DNA of 64,000 nucleotides from Leptoclinus maculatus (Eukaryota; Chordata; Actinopteri; Perciformes; Stichaeidae). The notes beneath the pieces are model-generated. The model was not told where the DNA came from. It searched no databases and was given only the letters and a program-made list of their open reading frames with translations. Below, one piece after another: positions 32,101 to 43,689 of this stretch. Numbering within the stretch: position 1 is the first letter of the stretch; each line of letters opens with the position of its first letter. The position numbers and the translations under genes were made by a program. The stretch spans positions 27,527,384 to 27,591,383 of the forward strand of contig JAVDOI010000006.1 in the NCBI GenBank assembly GCA_032191485.1, in the 5' to 3' direction.

Positions 32101-32930
32101 GTGGAGGATAGCATTTTCTGATGAAACTGCAAGGCCGCTGGGCTGGGCTGCGCTTTGTTTACTTCTTACTGCGCAGGCGCATCACGAAGTTACTGGATCC
32201 GGTTTAAACTCAAACAAGTATTTAATAACAATTGCAAACTGAATTAACTACCGATAGTGATGTTCTCGAGAGCAGAGATCACACCCACACACTCCCTCAC
32301 AGGTCTGACACTTAAGCCAGGTGCTGAAAAAAGAGAGGTGATATGATCTGAAGAAAACTCTCTTGAACATTGTCTTTTGTGTCCTCTGAAAGTCGGAAAG
32401 TGTCAAAACTGTCCAAAAACGTTTGAAACGAATTTCCGTGATTGGCTGTAGTAATGTTGGTTCCTCCTCTTATCGATCCTTTGTGACAAAACTTCTTCGA
32501 CCCCTCCTTCTTCTTCATGGCTGGCACGGCCTGTTGTCCATCTCTCTGGCCGCTTACTCCATCGATGAGGTCACCTCTGTTCTCTCCTGCATCTCCTTAT
32601 TTGGTATCACTGCTTCACCTCTCTTCTCCATGCCTGTAAAGCCTCGCTCAGAATATTCCCTTTCTGACCCTTAAGACTTATTCTCTACAGCATTTAATAC
32701 CTACAGTGACTATGCTTTTATGGTTTAATACATTCAATGTGTTAATATACTGTAACATATAATATCCTCTATAAGTAAACATACTGTAAACATATAATAC
32801 ATTCCATAAGTAAATATATTGTGACTCTTTAACATATTTTTGACATTCTTATTATTGTGACACTTTTATTCACCACTAGTGGTGCTATTAATCATACTAA
32901 TAATGTTTTTAATACTGAAATCCTTCACAG
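32101..32930. repeat. 823-bp dispersed repeat, copy 2
   Basis: Direct copy of 14296-15118 with small indels (830 bp here). It also has the TGCGCAGGCGCA word. Similarity ends on the left at GTGGAGG and on the right at CTTCACAG. Confidence 0.9.
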
Positions 32931-33206
32931 TTTGCACATATTTAGATCAGAGAAGTCTTTTTCTCATGGTGTGCCCACAAACCCTTTTAATAAGTGCAGT
33001 GTTTGGGCCGCTGTAATTATAGAATCCTGCTTACGTCCGTGGTTGCCAGTAGGTGGCGCTATGACTATGAGTTAATATTGGCATGCAGAAGTCCTAAAAT
33101 CATGACAGTAATCAAGCATGTCAAGTTTGGGACAGTTTTGATAAAGTACAGTTGAGTTACAACAGCTTGATGGATGATGGTGAACCATGTAAAATGGCCA
33201 CCACAC

Positions 33207-33802
33207 CAAGGCAAGGCAAGGCAAGTTTATTTGTATAGCACATTTCAACAACAAGGTAATTCAAAGTGCTTCACATAAAACCATTAAAAGCATCAAAACA
33301 TAACGCAAAAGAAAAGGAGATTTAAAAACAATTAAGAACATTCATTGAACATTAAAAACAGTCATTAAAACATTAAAAAGCAGTGTAAGAAATAAAATAC
33401 AGTAGTAAAATGCAGAAAAGCAGGAGATTGATTAATATCCTTGAATCTGGTTCAATTGAAGGCAGCAAACAGAAAGTCTTCAATCTTGATTTAAAGGAGC
33501 TGAGGGTCTCAGCAGACCTGCAGCTTTCTGGACTTTGTTCCAGATATGTGGAGCAGAAAAACTGAACGCTGCTTCTCCATGTTTAGTTCTGACTCTGGGA
33601 ACAGAAAGTAGACCGGTCCCAGACGACCTAAGGGGTCGGGATGGTTCATAAGGTAGCAGCAGATCAGAGATGTATTTTGGCCCTAAACCATTCAGTCCTT
33701 TATAAACCAACAGCAGGATTTTAAAGTCAATTCTTTGTTGGACAGGAAGCCAGTGTAAAGACCTCAGAACTGGAGTGATGTGATCCACTTTCTTTGTTTC
33801 AA
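33207..33802 (-). mobile_element. 5'-truncated LINE, antisense
   Basis: The inverse closely matches 58380-58962: the (GGCAA)n tail at 33208-33225 is, inverted, the TTGCC tail after TATACAAATAAAC. The minus strand carries a coding piece (see 33480-33788). Only the last 600 bp of the LINE are present, the usual result of incomplete reverse transcription. Confidence 0.9.
33480..33788 (-). pseudogene. LINE pol C-terminal fragment
   Basis: Reads DHITPVLRSLHWLPVQQRID then FKILLLVYKGLNGLGPKY and TKHGEAAFSFSAPHIWNKVQ, the C-terminal region of L2/CR1-like pol, almost the same as at 58380-58690. A frameshift near 33545 breaks the end. It has no catalytic domain. Confidence 0.88.
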
Positions 33803-34874
33803 GTCCATGTTGTTCAATGAAACCTCAAGCTTTTAGTAACTTTTAATCACTAAGGTCTTTAGGTTGTTCTGATTAATTCCCTAGGAATTAAAGTACAGTG
33901 CCTGGAAATTGCAAAAACGACACTAGAAATTCATACAAAATTAAAAATGTCTGACTTCCGGTTGGGTTTAGAGCATGGACCCCTAAGACTTTTCTTTAAG
34001 TCTACATGTGATACATCTGCTTACCAAATTTTATACATCTAGGTGAGACGTACTGCGAGGGCTGTATCGTCGATATATTATAGGGGACGCCATGGTTGTT
34101 GCATGAAAACTCATGATTTTGAGAACTTTTCATTATAAAAGTCTTAAGATTGTGCTGACCAAATTTGAAGCCGGTCGCATAAAAACTGTAGGAGGAGTTT
34201 GTGAAAATACAAAGCCTGAAAATGGGAAAAATGGCCTAAAAGAGATAACTACTGTAGCATCCCCTAGTGGCTGAAGGAAATGAAAATGTAAGGGTACGTT
34301 ACAGGCTGCTATGTGGACATTTGTCTCAAATTTTGTGATGATAAGCACAATGGTTTCAAAGTTAAGTGGATTGATGTACAGAGCCACGCCCCTTATACGT
34401 TCATTGGTCCATATCTTCTTAACGCAATAAGTTATCAACAAGTTTTTAGGGGGCTTTTGATGGCATAGATTAAATCATGATCCACATCAAATTTGGTAGC
34501 AATCTATCTGACCCAGCGTTTTGGAGTAGTTTGCAAAAATGTGTTTTTCACAAAAGATAAAATGGTAGAAATCTGAATGGGCGGAGCTTCATAGTTAGAG
34601 TGCGTTGATTGTAGAGCAGATGGAGCTGAATATGTGTGTCAAATTTCAAGTTAATCGGACATGTTGGGTGATGGCCCTGGCCTGTGAAACTGTAGGGGGC
34701 GCTAGTGAGCCATTTTGTCATACATGAGCATGCAACCCATAAAATCTCAAATGTTCACGCAGTCCTGATACGCCTGGGAGTTTTTGAGCATGATAAAGCC
34801 CTGAGGCAAAAAAATTAGAATTCTTTGGATTTCAATAGGGCCTTCGCCCGACTTCGTCGGTGCTCGGGCCCTAA

Positions 34875-35329
34875 CAAGATAAAGAGAGACGTTTAACGAA
34901 AGCAACAGAAACGTCCTTTGGTATTATCTATTTAAAGTTTATGCTTTATTTTCATGTTGGTGCAAGGACCGGTGCAAGCAGTGCGGCAATAGTTTGGTAT
35001 TTTCCTGGCCTTAAAATTACATTGCCAGTTTCTGTGGTATTTTAGTGCTCAGTGCAGACCGCATAGTGTACAGCTGGACAGAGAGGCACAAACAGGTTGG
35101 AGGTTCATTCAAATTAGGTGGCACAAAGCAAGTTGTTTGTAATTTGGTGGACGTTGTTGTTATGAATACACACCGCAGAACCACATCTGTTTCTGGTGGC
35201 AACATCAATCTGCTGCAACTCTGGGGAATATCATTATTAAGAGCAAATTTATAAATAATTGCACTGTGCCACTGTGCGGCAACAATGTAGTAATGCTTAA
35301 AATATAAATAATATTTTTTTCATTTATAT
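34875..35329. other. Unassigned sequence
   Basis: No gene or repeat recognised. Confidence 0.25.
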
Positions 35330-35575
35330 TTGGATTTTCCAGGGACCTTTACGAGGATCATCTTTGTGGACTTAAGCTCTGCTTTTAACACCAATCAAAG
35401 GCATCTGATGATTCGGAAGCTACACCATCTCAGCACAACCATCTCACCTGCACTCACTACTAAAAACTTAAAATACTTAAAACAGCCATTCTCGAACTAC
35501 TCACAGATCTCTTATGTGAAACAACAAAAACTGTATAAACACTCAGAGGTCAGAGAAAGTATGGAAGTCATGTGA
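35330..35575 (+). pseudogene. LINE reverse transcriptase fragment
   Basis: FTRIIFVDLSSAFNTNQRHL followed by MIRKLHHL matches the RT block in which the catalytic Asp precedes SSAFNT, typical of CR1/jockey-like fish LINEs. The text then degrades (KYLKQPFSNYSQISYVKQ). It may belong to the family whose 3' part is at 54877-57105. No other domains remain. Confidence 0.65.
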
Positions 35576-36600
35576 ATCGTATGCTATGGCCTTCAGTCAC
35601 TAGATGTTCACCCATCTGAACACTTACAGTATGTGAGATTTTGGAGCTTTAAAACAGAATGAGGGTTTATCCTTTGGAGGAATGTTGTTCATCCCTCCAG
35701 TAGAGTTCAACACACTGAAATAATCTCTGTCAAGGAGCTGGGTTTTTTGCATTGTTTAGTAAGAAGTAATAGTATAGTATAAATGTTACAGACACAAAGG
35801 CAACAGATCATAATCTGCAGTCTCAGCAAATCAAGTAGCAAATAATATAACAACTTTAATGTTACATCCAATGACTCAAATGCTTTGCATCACCTGTCCT
35901 CACCACCACCCCTGTCTCTGGCTTCCACTAAGTTGCCATGTGTGGATGTTTGTTGTGCAGCACGGCCCATTTCCATTGTATTCTAATTGAACCACAGGAG
36001 CATTGTTGGTAGAGAGTACAGTGAGGAAACTGATCAGCTGAGGGACATTCACACTGTCCTCCATAACCATCCCGGCCATCCTCTCGCTGTCCTACTGCTT
36101 ACTATTCTACTTCCACGCCCAGCAGGGACCGCAGATGGAAGACATTTTCAGCGTCTTTTCTTCCAAGCTCCCCTCGCCACACAAAGTCATTTGCACCACA
36201 GAGACATGTTAGAAAATGGGGGAGAAGGCACTTTTAAAATATCCCCCGCTTCAGCACGGCTCCATCCAGATTCCCCAAAGAAATTAAAAACAGCCTAACT
36301 GACGGCTTGTCCTCGTCCATGCTCCTACGCAACTGTGACAGTCCCCACCGGACGCTGACATACATGGGTGCTTTTTAAGTTCACAATGCTTTAAATGAAG
36401 GGGTGTAAAAATGAGCCCTCTCATGAGGAATAGAGAAGTGGAGGGGGAGAGAAATGTAGCACCATCTAATGAGAGAATCTGAAGGGGTTGCTGATTTTCT
36501 TCCTGCTTTTATGATGGAAAAACTCCAATCTCAAAGTAATTTGTATGTCCTGAATTTTCACAAATTAAATAATCTGCCAGTGGGATGAGAATGTGACATC
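35576..36600. other. Unassigned DNA with a duplicated segment
   Basis: 35960-36060 (GCCCATTTCCAT, CTAATTGAACCACAGGAGCA, TTGTTGGTA, ATTCACACTG) resembles 53985-54075. 36400-36620 looks single-copy and could be conserved non-coding DNA. No supported gene. Confidence 0.25.
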
Positions 36601-37260
36601 CTGATTCCACTGAAAATCCTAATTAGTTTATTACCAAGTACGTTTGCACGTACAATTTTTGCTTGGTGATTGGTGGATAACAATAAACACAGTGCACTAT
36701 TTTACAATAAATTAAGTTTTAGAAACTTTTAGAAACTTAGGACCACGCCCTGAACATATCTCATTTCCTCCGCACAAAGTATTTAAGCACAACTGACCTA
36801 TTGACATCCTCTTGATTCAGCTTCAACACTACGTGCGACAGACAAGCAAAATAAAACCGCATACCTTATACAAAGGCTCTTTCTCAACCCTTCCGATAAA
36901 CTGTAGAAGATGACCAGCTATATCCTGAAGTCCCGAAGCTTCCTCCTTCTCTCACCATGCTTCGTCGCCAGTAACCTCGGCTGCGTTCAGCCATTCACGT
37001 TCCCCACAGCTCTCGGTATCCATCCCACGGCCGGAGAAGCCGAGCCATCAACATCAGTCCTTTCAGAGGGCCATGTCGTAGCCCACCCTCTTCAAGCTCC
37101 CTCTGTCCCAGAGACATCTAACCTTAAAATGTATTTTCCCCAGACTTCACTATCAACCTATGCACATTCATCGCTCCATCCCAGCATCGTTTCCTGTTCT
37201 CTTGATTCTGCCTTCTATGTCCCACCCACCTCGGCCAACTATGCTCCTCACACCTCGACA
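36601..37260. other. Unassigned, with TATTTAAG-type box
   Basis: GTATTTAAGC near 36779 could be a TATA-like box of a retroelement or gene. A frame at 36910-37275 runs into the following LTR copy and has no recognisable domain. Confidence 0.2.
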
Positions 37261-38190
37261 TGTTTTATTTCATGATAGAAGTGATAGAAACATATAGCAT
37301 GCTTAGACACTTTATGTAACATAGTCACTTGAGCCTTGTATAGTGCTTCGGTTCTAACAGGACCAAACCAGTTACAACCAGTTACATTCTGTTGTTAACT
37401 CTGGTACAAGATGCCTCTTGTATATGTGACGCATGTGATTAGGGGAGGTACTACACTCAGAGTAGCATAAAACAAGCAGAAAAACTGTGAGATTCTGCTT
37501 TTTTCCCGAGCGTAGAGACTGGGAGAGACTTCTTTAATTATTAGACCCTTAGGGGTCTTACCCCCTCAGCGGGAAATAGAAAACCCTTCTGCTCTCTTAC
37601 CCCCTTAGAGGTAGAATAGAAGACCCTTTGTGCGTTATCAGAAGCCAGCATGAAGAAAAAAGAAACAAAACTCACAGCAAGAGCTGACTGAGAGAGCCTG
37701 AAAACAGCAGGATTGTCAGCATTAGTTGTAATACCACTGGGATTGTTTCAGTAAATTGAAATTGTTCTATGTGATTGCTTTGGATTTTGCTGTTGTTTTA
37801 GAGCAATTTGACCCTCTTCCCCTGTCCGTTAACCGTGTGATACAGAAGTGACGATGGACTCTACCAGAGGAACTTAAAGGTGAGTACCCTGGGTGAAGAC
37901 TTGGCAGTGTTAGTCATAAATGGTTCACAATAGGCAATAGTAAAGTACAGACGTTCTACATAACTATTCATATTGGGTGTTAGGGTTACATCCTACTGAG
38001 AGCGCCTACAAGACTCTCAGGAAGACAATAATTCCGGAAATCTTAACGATTTAGCTACGGGGTGAGATAAAAGGCCTATGGTATTGTTCCGACACCTCCC
38101 TGAGAAAACTAACCCACGCAGGTGGGACAGCCGTCGGGAGTGACCACCGTGTTAGGTGCTTTCCCCGGGGCAGGATCCGTTCACGCTACA
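37261..38190 (+). repeat. LTR copy, partial, same family as 51240-52495
   Basis: From TGTTTTATTTCATGATAGAA to GGATCCGTTCACGCTACA the sequence matches the inverse of 51240-52278. Shared landmarks: GGTGAGTACCCTGGGTGAAG, TAGGGTTACATCCTACTGAG, GGTGAGATAAAAG. It starts inside a repeated 5' part of the fuller copy. No target duplication, so it may be truncated. The LTR type (retrovirus-like or gypsy) is not resolved. Confidence 0.85.
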
Positions 38191-38780
38191 GTGCATTGCA
38201 CTCTGCCGCGCATCTGTCCTTCAGGTGCAAGAGCAGCCCAAAAATGTTCGATTGCTTAACCGCAGCACTCTACCGGATCCTGACAAACGTCCATAAATTC
38301 CTGACGTCATCCATCTATTAGATGACTTCCTCACTGCCACGCTACCTTCCTCAACCGTAGCACAAGGTCTATACACTACGTCTTCCTCATTACAGGAACT
38401 TGGCTTTCCTCTTTTATAAAAAATAAATACTAAACATAGGTCCTATTACATCCTTGGAAATCATTGGCATCACCGTCATCTCCGTCTCACTCCAAGCATC
38501 CTTTTCGACCAACCCTAACCCTAAAATGCACCAAACACCAACCCCTTTCGCTGCAGGCCAACTAAACTACGCCATCCGCATCATCCGGGTAGGTCGATCC
38601 TCCTCATCTCAGTTGCCGCCTCTGTTCCAAATATCCACGACCACATCACACACGAAGCATGCAAACAGAGCTAAAACTATGGCACCAGTTGCTCTTCTCT
38701 CCAAATGGTATCTCCTTCTTTTATTGGAGATAAAACGTAGCTGAATTTCAGGAGCAGGACCACACCTCAGCCATTCCCCC
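38191..38780. other. Unassigned sequence
   Basis: No primer site directly after the LTR copy and no coding text recognised. Confidence 0.25.
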
Positions 38781-38807
38781 ACTTCCGGCCACACTCCTAT
38801 ATATACC
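38781..38807 (+). promoter_or_regulatory. TATA box with ETS-type site
   Basis: ACTTCCGG at 38781-38788 and CTATATATACC at 38797-38807, 109 bases before the ATG at 38916. The spacing suits a TATA promoter for the reading frame that follows. Confidence 0.45.
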
Positions 38808-38915
38808 CACCCACTCTAAACCTCGGTTTGCTCCCGTTTTCCGCACGGCTCGCGCCTCCCGCATTCGAAACCGGAACGCCACACAGAGAAAAAGAGAAAA
38901 AAAAAACTCGGCAAC

Positions 38916-39500
38916 ATGGACCCGCCGTTCATCAGCCCATCCGACGACGACAACCAGTTCGCCTCTTCAGAGGCAACCCGTACAGCCCACGAGACGCCAC
39001 CAACCGCCATCGAGAGGGTCCAGGCAGCTCAATGCAGTCAAACCCGCCGATCTCCACCACGCCGACCAGCCGCATCCACCCGCCAGAATCCCTCTCGCCG
39101 TCCAATCCGACAACACAAAGACTCAGATCAACGGTCGTCCTCCAGTAACCCACATCTCGGTGGCAGAGGGAGACCCGCCACCCCCAGATGCAGACAACGG
39201 AAACGTAAGTCCCCTCTCTCCTCCTCTGCTCGCTCCAGACACAGCGCTCGGGAACGAACCTCCGACAACTCACGACTCCAGCACGCCGCGCTCAAAGCCG
39301 CCGCTACCGCTCCCGCGCCCCAGTCAGGTCCCCCTGACTGTAGTCCGCCTGCTAAGAACACTAAAAGAGAAGGGGATTCCGCACCACCGCTCCGACAACA
39401 AAGAAAAACTGTGCCAACTCCTCACAACTTTCCAAAAGTCACGTCAGGTAAAAAAACACAAACGTACCTACATCCAAAACACACCGGCGTAACGTCAACG
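38916..39500 (+). pseudogene. Frameshifted ORF with SAP-like motif, possible retroelement ORF1
   Basis: Starts at an ATG in a CAACATGG context: MDPPFISPSDDDNQFASSEA. The sensible reading changes frame more than once: near 39150 a second frame gives VTHISVAEGDPPPPDADNGN, then proline/serine-rich text and VVRLLRTLKEKGIPHHRSDN followed by KEKLCQLL, which looks like a SAP (DNA-binding helix-hairpin) motif. Proline-rich ORF1 proteins with a SAP-like motif occur in some fish retroelements of the tyrosine-recombinase type, so I suspect such an ORF1, but no reverse transcriptase or recombinase follows. An unrelated broken gene remains possible. Confidence 0.4.
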
Positions 39501-39949
39501 ACCGTGACGCCACCACGCACCCCCAAGCTCCGCCCCTCCACCCACAAAGTTCCGGGTTGCCAGGTTGCAGTGCGCCACCTCTCATCCCCCTCCACTACCT
39601 CAGGCAAACTCAACTTCCAACCTCCATCAGCATCTGTGAGTGTGAGTGTAATATGTGGTATGTAGATGTGTTGGGTGCGAGACGCTCCAATGGACCTTTG
39701 AGTTTGCGACCAAGAGCCAACAAAGCGGGGCCAGTGGTCTTGTGTACTGCTGTGTTGATAGCCATACGGAATTCAGACAACCACCGGTCCCGGTCCTGAT
39801 TTTTTGGCAGAGCGATCTAAAGAGGTGGTCTGTTGTGTTTGATTCCATTAATCTTTGGAGTTACTCCAGTCTTTTTCTATCAGAGAGCCCACCTTGACCA
39901 CCTTGACCACCTGGTCCACCATGGTGACAATGCCGCTTGCCAACCTCTG
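39501..39949. other. Unassigned sequence
   Basis: GC-balanced, no motif recognised. Confidence 0.2.
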
Positions 39950-40215
39950 ATTACATACCCTGAGGATTATTATTAGTAGAAGTATTAGTAGCATTAGAAG
40001 AAGAAGTAATAGAAGTGGTAGTATCAGTAGTCAAAGTAATAGCTGTAGTAGTGGTCGTAGTAGTTAAAATAACAGTAGTATTAGTAGAAAAATTAGTAGT
40101 AGTAGTAAATGTAATAGCAGTATTTGAAGTAGCAGTAGTAGTAGTACTAGTAGCAGTTGTAATACTAGAAATATTAGCAGCAGTAGTAGTAGTTGTCGCA
40201 GTATTAGTAAGAGCA
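39950..40215. repeat. Degenerate (GTA)n trinucleotide repeat
   Basis: Long run of AGTAGTA/TTAGTAG words. The open frames on both strands, rich in T or V, come only from the repeat. Confidence 0.95.
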
Positions 40216-40277
40216 TTCATTATTTCAACAAAAAAGCCTAATTTTGAGCTTAATGTTTAAATACAGTTAATCCATGA

Positions 40278-40700
40278 GGCTTTTATTTTGAAAGGGTGGG
40301 CTGGGTGGGGGAGAAAGGAGAGGAGACAGAATCAGAATGTATGAAACACACAGAGGTTATTAAATGACAGTCTTCATCACAAGCATTCCAGTTAGATTTC
40401 ACTGTGTGGGGCTTTTATTTTGAAAGGGTGGGACTGGGTGGGGGGGAGGAGACATAATCATAATGTTTGACACACATAAACAGAGGTTATTAATATGGCA
40501 GGCTTCATCACAAGCATTTCAGTTAGAATTCACTCTTTGGGGCTTTTATTTTGAAAAGGGGTGGGGGGAAGGGAAGAGGATACAGAATCATAATGTTAGA
40601 TAAACATAAAAAGGTTATTAAATGACAGGCTTCACCACAAGCATTTCAGTTAGAATTCATTCTGTGGGGCTTTTATTTTAAAATGGTGTGTGTGTGTGTG
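40278..40700. repeat. Minisatellite, four units of about 130 bp
   Basis: Units begin GGCTTTTATTTTGAAA (or a variant) at 40278, 40410, 40541 and 40668. Shared: AGGTTATTAAATGACAG, CATCACAAGCATT, CAGTTAGA(A/T)TTCA. A G-run and a GAGA tract follow to about 40790. Confidence 0.95.
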
Positions 40701-40790
40701 GTGGGGGGGGGGGGAAGTCCTCTAAGACCTGAATGACTGTATGAGAGAGACACACAGAGAGAGAGAGACACAGAGAGAGAGAGGGAGGAG

Positions 40791-41743
40791 TGTATGTGCA
40801 TTGCGTGTCTGTGAGTCTGTGTTTATAAACATCACTAATTAGAAACACCTGTGTGCCTGCAACCTTTTAATGGAGATAAAACTGTGAAACACCTCTTAAA
40901 CAAATCCTCAAAATTCCCATAACCGTAGCTCCTATTGCTCCAATATTGGAAATTGAGAGGAAGGATGACTTGAGAAACAGATCCTGTGAAAATTGTGTCT
41001 GTAAGTGTAAAAAATGTGGCTTCAATGGCGATTTAGAAATGGGGTACCGTGTTCTGTGGAAGTGGTTCTTGAAGCAAGATTTAATATTGGTCTCTATGGA
41101 GCAGAAAGTTGGTTTTCCTCTCAATTAAAGGCTACTGTGCTAAATGTGTAAGTCTGTGGGATTCCACAGTCAGTTTTTTACAAGATTAGCTACTTTTCCA
41201 TCCAGAAATTGTGCATGAAGAGTGAAAATTGTGGAGACAGTGGCAAAAGACAAATCTTTTTTTCACAAGATTCTGAAGCTGCTCTTCACTCTAACGGTGA
41301 CATCACGCACTCTAAACTGCGCAATACACACCCATTATAAAGTCAGAAAAGGACTGAAAAATCACAAAAGTAAAAATGCTACAGTTCAAAAAGTTTAAAA
41401 GATATCAACAAGCTGAATCATTCAGCAATAGTTAAGGCTTTTCTCAACATTTGAAAGTTGAAATGGTGTCTGTAGCTGAAAGTATGAGGAAGTTGAAGGA
41501 TTTGAAAGTTGAAAAGGATTTGAAAATGTTCTCCATAGAAACTCATTAAAAAAAAAATTGCAAAAAGCTTAATAATTCAAAAAGTTTAAAGATTAGAAAT
41601 ATGAAGAGATATAGCGCACTTGAGCTGAAAGAGCTGAACATTTTGATATTTGAACGGTTTCTGTAGCTTAAAAAATGTGGAAGGAGATAAGTGCCAAAAT
41701 ACGTACGGAAGAAATGGAAGAATAAAGATTTGAAGAACAATAC
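40791..41743. other. Unassigned, likely old repeat
   Basis: Contains recurring TTTGAAAGTTGAAA-like words near 41450-41520 and GTTTAAA words near 41390 and 41585. No coding evidence. It may be the body of the element that ends in the palindrome at 41744. Confidence 0.3.
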
Positions 41744-41767
41744 TTGGAATGCTTAAAAGCATTCCAA
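41744..41767. repeat. 24-bp palindrome
   Basis: TTGGAATGCTT and AAGCATTCCAA with AA between. It lies at the end of repeat-like sequence and may be a terminal structure. Confidence 0.8.
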
Positions 41768-43639
41768 CAATAATAGTCCCGCAGGATTACAGTCAGTGTG
41801 CTTTGGCACAGGCCTTTGTGCCACAAAGCCACACTGAAAAATCATTGAAGTATTTAAACAAACCAATGCTGTCATTTTCCCTACTAAGGACAGTCTCTCT
41901 CTAGTACTGTGGTCTACCCTATTTTGTTTTATTTCTTTGTTATTGTTGGTAATTCTATGCCTTTATGAGATGGCAAATATTACAAACAGGGAAAGAGAGA
42001 TGGAAAATTACATGCAAAAATGCCGCTGACTGGGTTTTGTATTTTTTTAGATTATGACTGCAATTGAATAGTCAAAAAATTACACTTTTCCGAACCACTT
42101 TTCATTGACCTCGATGAAAAACGTCAAGGGAAAATGTAAAGGAGAATTCATAAGGACTTAGGAAAAGACAACCTCAATGCTAAGAGGAGCTTATTGCACT
42201 TGCACTGGGTTACAGATGTTTTTAAAATGTTTAGGCAACTGTACTTATAACACATAGAAAAGTACAGTGACAAATTTGATGCTAAACAATCAAAATAAGG
42301 ATTTCTGTCCAAAACAGAATCACACCTCTAAAGAGGGATGTTTTCAATTCATCCACAATGTACAATTAAACAACGGCGGCAGATGTCATTGACATTTAAA
42401 GCGATGGTGCGCCACTTTAAATGTTGCTGCAGCAAGTGTGGGATGGCATTATCTCCTTAAAGGAAGCATTGAATAACCTTTCATTACCATTTAGAGAATT
42501 GGAACAGAGCTTATCATGCTTGCCACTGAGATACTTCCAGGTCATTTCATTTAGTTTGGAACCTTCTTAAGAAAAATACTCTTCGACTGCAGCCAATGAC
42601 TGTGTTGAAACAATCAAAACAAAAAAACTAGGATGAGGTACATTTATTCTCAATTGGAATCATTTTTTGCTATATTGTAAATGTATGTATATCCACCCTT
42701 TATTTAATTTTTTACACGGCTTGTCATTGTCATAGATTCTCTGATCATTCTGGCTTTATACTAAATGGTGAGGACTAGACATGTGAAGATGAAGTTAGCA
42801 TGATTGTCAGCTGGTGTGATAAAAATTTTCTGAATTGTAAGACTAAGCAGCTAAATATTCATCATCATAAAAGGAAAGCAGAATCACCAAAATGTATCAT
42901 TTGTTATCTAGATCAAAATGATCACATTGTTGAAATAATCCCTCCACTGGTAGATGTGCTTGTTTGTAAGAAAAGGGACTACACAATAGACAATATTGCT
43001 TGTTAATTGTGTTAAACAAGTTAAACAATAAAAATAGATGTATATACTACAGTAACATTCGCTATACATTTTAGCTCTGTATCAAGCTTGAGCCATTTCC
43101 CTCATGGCCAGCAGTTCAAAGGAGAGGCTGGGCGACTGAGCGACTGAGCTGAAGTAAAGCTGAAGTAAATGAGAAATGATTTCTGCTGAAGGTTAGGTCG
43201 CATCATCCACAGGCTCTTTCTTTGTAGCCGTCTGCTTCTCTTGATAAGCCAGCTTCCACTAATCCACACATAATGAAGACACAACTCTCCCCCTTTTTTC
43301 ACTCAACAACACTAACTGATGTTTATCAGATTGTCTGAGCTTTCAAGCAGTTAGCTGTGTCTGTTATTATATATTGAAGGCAGCATTAGAAAAGAGAACC
43401 TGTGGCACAGTTGTCCACTATACATTTTCGTGTATATTTCTGTGTATTAGTGTTGTATGTTCTCATTGGATACATTGATTTTTCTAGTATGAAAAATATT
43501 TTTAAAAGGTAATCAAGGAAATTAAAAGTTCACAAAGCTGGAAAACTTGGAAAAAGAAAATACCAGCTAAGCAAATAGCCCAATAAACAAAAAAAGCTGA
43601 AGCTGGCCCAAGCCACGGAATAGCTACCGGGGGAGACAA
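41768..43639. other. Unassigned DNA
   Basis: No gene supported. 42330-42560 (GGCAGATGTCATTGACATTT, TTAAATGTTGCTGCAGCAAG) looks single-copy and could be conserved non-coding sequence. The frame at 42800-43006 has no domain. Confidence 0.2.
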
Positions 43640-43689
43640 CGGTCGTCGCCGCAGCGGCAGCAGCGAGCCAACGGCAGAGATCCGCCGGC

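Larger units (their letters stand above)
31517..34874 (+). repeat. Dispersed repeat family, interrupted copy
   Basis: The left edge TTAAAGCTGCAAGCAGC and the right edge CCCGACTTCGTCGGTGCTCG plus GGCCCTAA are ends I associate with a common fish repeat. Family text is seen at 31517-31720, 32931-33206 and 33805-34874 (GTAGGTGGCGCTATGAC, ACTGCGAGGGCT, GTAGGGGGCGCTAGTGAG). It is interrupted by the 823-bp repeat (32101-32930) and by an antisense LINE (33207-33802). It has no coding region. The hairpin-like right end and terminal CTAA recall Helitrons, but the left end is not proved to be of that type. That the three parts are one insertion is an inference. Confidence 0.55.

Noticed and set aside
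36910..37275. 121-codon plus frame starting MTSYILKSRSFLLLSPCF
   Set aside because: A signal-peptide-like start, but the frame runs into the LTR copy at 37261 and shows no domain.
37261..39665. LTR copy plus following ORF as one LTR retrotransposon
   Set aside because: No primer site after the LTR copy, no second LTR on the right, and a separate TATA box before the ORF. They are kept as separate features.
39951..40260. Two open frames of 81-89 codons rich in Thr or Val
   Set aside because: They come wholly from the (GTA)n repeat.
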